Of a stretch of 64,000 nucleotides of DNA, positions 60,427-64,000 are shown piece by piece (position 1 is the first letter of the stretch; every line of letters starts with the position of its first letter). A program made the translations under genes and the position numbers. The stretch comes from Pseudorhodobacter sp. E13. GTDB taxonomy: Bacteria > Pseudomonadota > Alphaproteobacteria > Rhodobacterales > Rhodobacteraceae. The notes below the pieces were generated by a model that was not told the DNA's origin, ran no database searches, and worked only from the letters and a program-made list of their open reading frames with translations. The stretch covers positions 248,001 to 312,000 of the forward strand of contig NZ_RPEN01000159.1 in assembly GCF_003991405.1 (NCBI RefSeq), written 5' to 3'.

Positions 60427-62076
60427 ATGGCCGAAGTCGAGCGCGAGGCGATGGAATATGACGTTGTGATCGTCGGGGCCGGGCCTGCCGGGCTGTCCGC
60501 TGCGATCCGCTTGAAGCAACTGGATGCCGATCTGAACGTGGTTGTGCTGGAAAAAGGGTCCGAGGTGGGGGCGCATATCCTGTCGGGTGCGGTGCTGGAC
60601 CCGTCGGGCCTTGATGCGCTGCTGCCCGATTGGCGCAACATGGGTGCCCCGATCAAGACCGAAGTGGTTGAGGATAATTTCTACATGCTGGGCGAGGCGG
60701 GGCAAATTCGCATCCCCAATTTCCCGATGCCGCCCTTGATGAACAACCACGGCAATTACATCGTGTCGATGGCGAATGTCTGCCGCTGGATGGCCGAACA
60801 GGCCGAAGGTTTGGGGGTTGAGATTTTCCCCGGCATGTCCTGCTCGGCGCTGGTTTATGGCGACAAGGGCGAGGTGAAAGGCGTGATCGCGGGCGAAATG
60901 GGCCTTGCCGCCGATGGCACCCCCGGCCCGAACTATGAACCGGGGATGGAGCTGCACGGCAAATATGTGTTCCTGTCCGAAGGGGTGCGCGGGTCGCTGG
61001 CCAAGGAAGTCATTGCGAAATACGACCTGTCCAAGGGCAAAGAGCCGCAGAAATTCGGCCTTGGCATGAAAGAGATCTGGGAGATCGACCCCGAAAAGCA
61101 CAAGCTTGGCACAGTGACCCATACGATGGGTTGGCCGCTGGGCAGCAACGCGGGCGGCGGGTCCTTCATCTATCATCTTGAGAATAATCAGGTTTATGTC
61201 GGCTTCGTGGTGCACCTGAACTATCAGAACCCGCATCTTTACCCCTACATGGAATTCCAGCGGTTCAAGCATCACCCGATGGTCGCCGAATTGCTGAAAG
61301 GCGGCAAGCGCGTGGCTTATGGCGCGCGGGCAATCTCGGAAGGCGGGTATCAGTCGATGCCGAAGATGGTCGCCCCCGGCGTGGCGCTGCTGGGCTGTTC
61401 GGTTGGCATGGTCAACGTGCCGCGCATCAAGGGCAACCATAACGCGATGCTGTCAGGCAAAGCCGCCGCCGAGGCGGCCCATGCCGCCATCACCGCAGGC
61501 CGCAGCAGCGACGAACTGAGCGCCTATGAGGCCGAGGTGAGGAGCGGCGCGATTGGCGCTGACCTGAAAAAAGTGCGCAACGTCAAGCCCTTGTGGTCCA
61601 AATTCGGGCTTGTTGCTTCGCTTATGGCGGGCGGATTCGATATGTGGACGAATACGCTGGGCTTTTCGCTTTTTGGCACTTTGGGCCATGGCAAGACCGA
61701 TGCCGCCGCCACAGGCAAGGCAAAGGATTTCGCCCCGATCAATTACCCGCGCCCCGATGGCGTGCTGTCCTTTGACCGGCTGACCAATGTGGCGTTTTCC
61801 TTCACCAACCACGAGGAATCGCAGCCTGCGCATCTGAAGCTGAAAGATGCCGCCATCCCGATCAAGGTGAACCTGCCCGAATATGCCGAGCCCGCGCAGC
61901 GTTATTGCCCGGCGGGGGTGTATGAGGTGGTGGCCGAAGACGGCAAAGACCCGCGCTTTGTCATCAACTTCCAGAACTGTGTGCATTGCAAAACCTGCGA
62001 CATCAAAGACCCCAGCCAGAACATCAACTGGACCACGCCGCAGGGCGGCGACGGGCCGAACTATCCGAACATGTAA
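60427..62076 (+). CDS. etfD: Electron transfer flavoprotein-ubiquinone oxidoreductase
   Basis: A 549-residue membrane-associated iron-sulfur flavoprotein that passes electrons from ETF to ubiquinone. The FAD motif VIVGAGPAGLSAAIRLKQL is at the N-terminus; GAHILSGAVLDPSGLDALLP, SMPKMVAPGVALLGCSVGMV and the C-terminal 4Fe-4S cluster NCVHCKTCDIKDPSQNINWT are complete. AAGGGAG precedes the ATG at 60427. It serves acyl-CoA dehydrogenases, including the one at 53909. A terminator follows. Confidence 0.95.
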   Translation: MAEVEREAMEYDVVIVGAGPAGLSAAIRLKQLDADLNVVVLEKGSEVGAHILSGAVLDPSGLDALLPDWRNMGAPIKTEVVEDNFYMLGEAGQIRIPNFPMPPLMNNHGNYIVSMANVCRWMAEQAEGLGVEIFPGMSCSALVYGDKGEVKGVIAGEMGLAADGTPGPNYEPGMELHGKYVFLSEGVRGSLAKEVIAKYDLSKGKEPQKFGLGMKEIWEIDPEKHKLGTVTHTMGWPLGSNAGGGSFIYHLENNQVYVGFVVHLNYQNPHLYPYMEFQRFKHHPMVAELLKGGKRVAYGARAISEGGYQSMPKMVAPGVALLGCSVGMVNVPRIKGNHNAMLSGKAAAEAAHAAITAGRSSDELSAYEAEVRSGAIGADLKKVRNVKPLWSKFGLVASLMAGGFDMWTNTLGFSLFGTLGHGKTDAAATGKAKDFAPINYPRPDGVLSFDRLTNVAFSFTNHEESQPAHLKLKDAAIPIKVNLPEYAEPAQRYCPAGVYEVVAEDGKDPRFVINFQNCVHCKTCDIKDPSQNINWTTPQGGDGPNYPNM

Positions 62077-62110
62077 ATGGGCCTGCGCCGCGCGCGCAGA
62101 CGCATCTGGC

Positions 62111-62141
62111 AAAGGGCGGGCCGATGGTGCCCGCCCTTTTT
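62111..62141 (+). terminator. Intrinsic terminator of the ETF-QO gene
   Basis: AAAGGGCGGGC (62111-62121) and GCCCGCCCTTT (62129-62139) form an 11-bp perfect stem followed by TT. Confidence 0.85.
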
Positions 62142-62304
62142 CGTTGCAAATGGCCCTTGTCCAACACGCACACGGCCCATCCTTTCGCGGCAAACCCTAA
62201 CAATCGCGCGAGGCAGGGGCCAAACCCGGTTTTTGACCGCTGGGTCGCATTGCCTTGCCCCCGCGCGCGCACTACCCTGCCCCAAACCCTATGGGAGATT
62301 TTAT

Positions 62305-64000
62305 ATGCAGTTCCGCCCCGTTCTTGCCGCCGCATTGCTGGCGATGTGGTCGCAACCCTTGGTGGCGCAGGCGCAGGGCATCGACCCCGGCGCCTATCTG
62401 GCCGCGCGTGTGGCAGGCACCTCGGATGATTACCGCGAGGCGGCGCATTGGTTTACCCGCGCGCTGATCGCCGCGCCTGATGATGTCTGGCTGATGGATG
62501 GGGCGATTGTGGCGCAGCTTGGCGCGGGCAATCTGGATGCAGCAATTGCGGTGGCGCAGCGCCTGAAATCCAAAGGGGCGAAATCGCAACCCGCCGAATT
62601 GGCGCTGATCGCCGACCAAGCCAAGCGCGGCGATTTTGAGGCGCTGAAGGCGACCGAGGAAGGTGGCCGCACCGGGGCCCTGTTGCTGGATGGCCTGATC
62701 CGCGCTTGGGGGGAATTGGGCACAGGCCGGATGTCCGAGGCGCTGGAAGCCTTTGACGCAATGGCGCAAACCGAAGGGCTGCAAGCCTTTGGCCTGTTCC
62801 ACAAGGCCCTGGCCCTGGCCTCGGTCGGGGATTTTGAAGGGGCGGAAAAGATCTTCGCGGGCGAGGAAGGCGGCACCATCAACGTGATGCGGCGCGGCAC
62901 CATGGCGCATATCCAGATCCTCAGCCAGTTAGAGCGGAACCAAGACGCCATTGCGGTGCTGGACAAGGCCTTTCCCGGCGAAAGCGACCCCGAGGTGACG
63001 GCCCTGCGCGCGCGGCTGGAAACCGGAGAGCCTGTGCCCTTTGAGGTGACGCGCAATGTCACCGACGGGATTGCCGAGGTGTTCTTTACCCTTGCGCTTG
63101 CGCTGAACGGTGAGGCATCGGACGGGTTCACCCTGCAATATGCCCGCGTGGCATCCTATCTGCGCCCGGATCATGCCGAGGCGATCTTGCTTGCCGGGGC
63201 GATGCTGGAAAACCAAGGCCAGTTTGATCTGGCGACCGAGGCCTATGCCACCGTCCCGCGTGAGGATGGCGGCTTTTTTGCCGCCGAGATCGGGCGCGCG
63301 CGGTCGTTGAAAGGCGCGGGCAATCTGGAAGCCGCGCTGGAGGTGTTGAACGGTCTGGTGCGCGACAACCCGACGCTGATTTCGGTGCATCTGGCCTTGG
63401 CCGATATGCTGCGCGGTGCCGAACGCTGGGCCGAGGCCAGCGCCGCCTATGACGGTGCGGTCGCGCTGATCCCGCAGCCTGCACCGGCGGGGTTCTGGTC
63501 TGTCTATTACAGTCGCGCGATCACGTTGGAGCGTCAGAAAATCTGGGAACGCGCCGAGGCCGATTTCCGCAAAGCGCTGGCGTTGGAACCGGATCAGCCG
63601 CAGGTGCTGAACTATCTTGGCTACAGCTTTCTGGAACGGGGCGAGAATTATGAGGAAGCGCTGTCGATGATCGAACGCGCGGTCGCCCAGCGCCCTGACA
63701 GCGGCTATATCATCGACAGTCTGGCTTGGGGCTATTTCCTTGCCGGGCGCTATGCCGAAGCCGTGGAACCGATGGAGCGCGCCTCGGTGCTGGAACCGGT
63801 GGACCCGACCGTGACGGACCATCTGGGCGATGTCTATTGGGCCGTGGGCCGCAAGCGGGAGGCCCAGTTTCAATGGCGCCGCGCCCTGTCCTTTGACCCG
63901 GAAGAAGACGTCGCCGTGCGCATCCGCCGCAAGCTTGAAATCGGTCTTGACGAGGTGCTGAAGGAAGAGGGTGCGAAGTCTTTGTCCGATGTCGCGAATG
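62305..64000 (+). CDS. Tetratricopeptide-repeat protein, secreted, 3' end outside window
   Basis: At least 565 residues; the frame is open at the last base. A signal peptide (FRPVLAAALLAMWSQPLVAQ) opens it. Repeats of the TPR type run through the protein, clearest in the second half (WERAEADFRKALALEPDQPQ, then VLNYLGYSFLERGENYEEAL and HLGDVYWAVGRKREAQFQWR). Similar alphaproteobacterial periplasmic TPR proteins act as scaffolds; the partner is unknown. GGGAGA precedes the ATG. Confidence 0.82.
   Translation, partial: MQFRPVLAAALLAMWSQPLVAQAQGIDPGAYLAARVAGTSDDYREAAHWFTRALIAAPDDVWLMDGAIVAQLGAGNLDAAIAVAQRLKSKGAKSQPAELALIADQAKRGDFEALKATEEGGRTGALLLDGLIRAWGELGTGRMSEALEAFDAMAQTEGLQAFGLFHKALALASVGDFEGAEKIFAGEEGGTINVMRRGTMAHIQILSQLERNQDAIAVLDKAFPGESDPEVTALRARLETGEPVPFEVTRNVTDGIAEVFFTLALALNGEASDGFTLQYARVASYLRPDHAEAILLAGAMLENQGQFDLATEAYATVPREDGGFFAAEIGRARSLKGAGNLEAALEVLNGLVRDNPTLISVHLALADMLRGAERWAEASAAYDGAVALIPQPAPAGFWSVYYSRAITLERQKIWERAEADFRKALALEPDQPQVLNYLGYSFLERGENYEEALSMIERAVAQRPDSGYIIDSLAWGYFLAGRYAEAVEPMERASVLEPVDPTVTDHLGDVYWAVGRKREAQFQWRRALSFDPEEDVAVRIRRKLEIGLDEVLKEEGAKSLSDVAN

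Overview
The window is chromosomal DNA of an alphaproteobacterium, most likely of the family Rhodobacteraceae (Rhodobacter/Roseobacter group). The grounds are the high GC content, the strong G/C third-position bias, many ATGA/GTGA stop-start overlaps, and several lineage-typical genes: a TrcR/DUF1013 regulator, DUF6173, COQ9, a 44-residue aa3-oxidase subunit IV, a short-form Psd next to PssA, and Tpa/Xsc taurine catabolism. No rRNA, tRNA, CRISPR array, insertion sequence or prophage was seen. The only stable RNA gene is the SRP RNA at about 36622-36720.

Layout. 1-4679: 3' part of a propionyl-CoA synthetase gene, then a translationally coupled soluble hybrid histidine kinase (with HPt) and an NtrC-type sigma54 activator. 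4771-10469: nadK, glyA, a glyoxalase-fold protein, a DUF817 membrane protein, an alpha/beta hydrolase, a cytochrome b561 and small membrane proteins. 10542-24427: a taurine/sulfite dissimilation block, all on the minus strand except one small orphan gene. In transcription order it contains a secreted RTX-type protein, tauR, xsc, tauZ, ackA, soeA, a DUF6882-like gene, soeB and soeC, with tpa as a separate unit. 24587-28893: a TRAP transporter (P, Q, M) with a downstream aminotransferase. 29125-32731: a MarR regulator divergent from hmgA, then an EamA transporter and a methyltransferase. 32743-41511: ion-channel-like protein, smpB, sseA, an aromatic/aspartate aminotransferase, a HAD phosphatase, ffs, rsgA, a tyrosine-phosphatase-like protein, dnaX, ebfC and recR. 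41770-50711: a membrane LytTR regulator, trcR, RNase T2, quinone oxidoreductase, coq9, rpsU, a low-GC patch carrying a DUF4087 gene, psd-pssA, and an Lrp regulator divergent from ald. 50779-64000: ferric-reductase-like MsrQ-type protein, mscL, GST, sua5, a DmdC-like acyl-CoA dehydrogenase operon, oxidase subunit IV, a lipoprotein, GNAT, a conserved membrane protein, greA, ETF-QO and a TPR protein that runs off the end.

How genes work together. Tpa moves the amino group of taurine to pyruvate, giving alanine and sulfoacetaldehyde. Xsc splits sulfoacetaldehyde with phosphate into sulfite and acetyl phosphate. AckA can turn acetyl phosphate into acetate plus ATP. SoeABC can oxidise sulfite to sulfate at the cytoplasmic face of the membrane, and TauZ can export sulfur oxyanions. 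Ald, elsewhere in the window, can regenerate pyruvate from alanine and release ammonium. The two catabolic promoters (xsc and tpa) carry the same pair of 10-bp direct repeats with the same 23-bp spacing and a -10-like hexamer at nearly the same distance, a putative TauR regulon signature. The most unusual item is a DUF6882-like gene that overlaps soeA and separates it from soeB in an otherwise canonical sulfite dehydrogenase operon.
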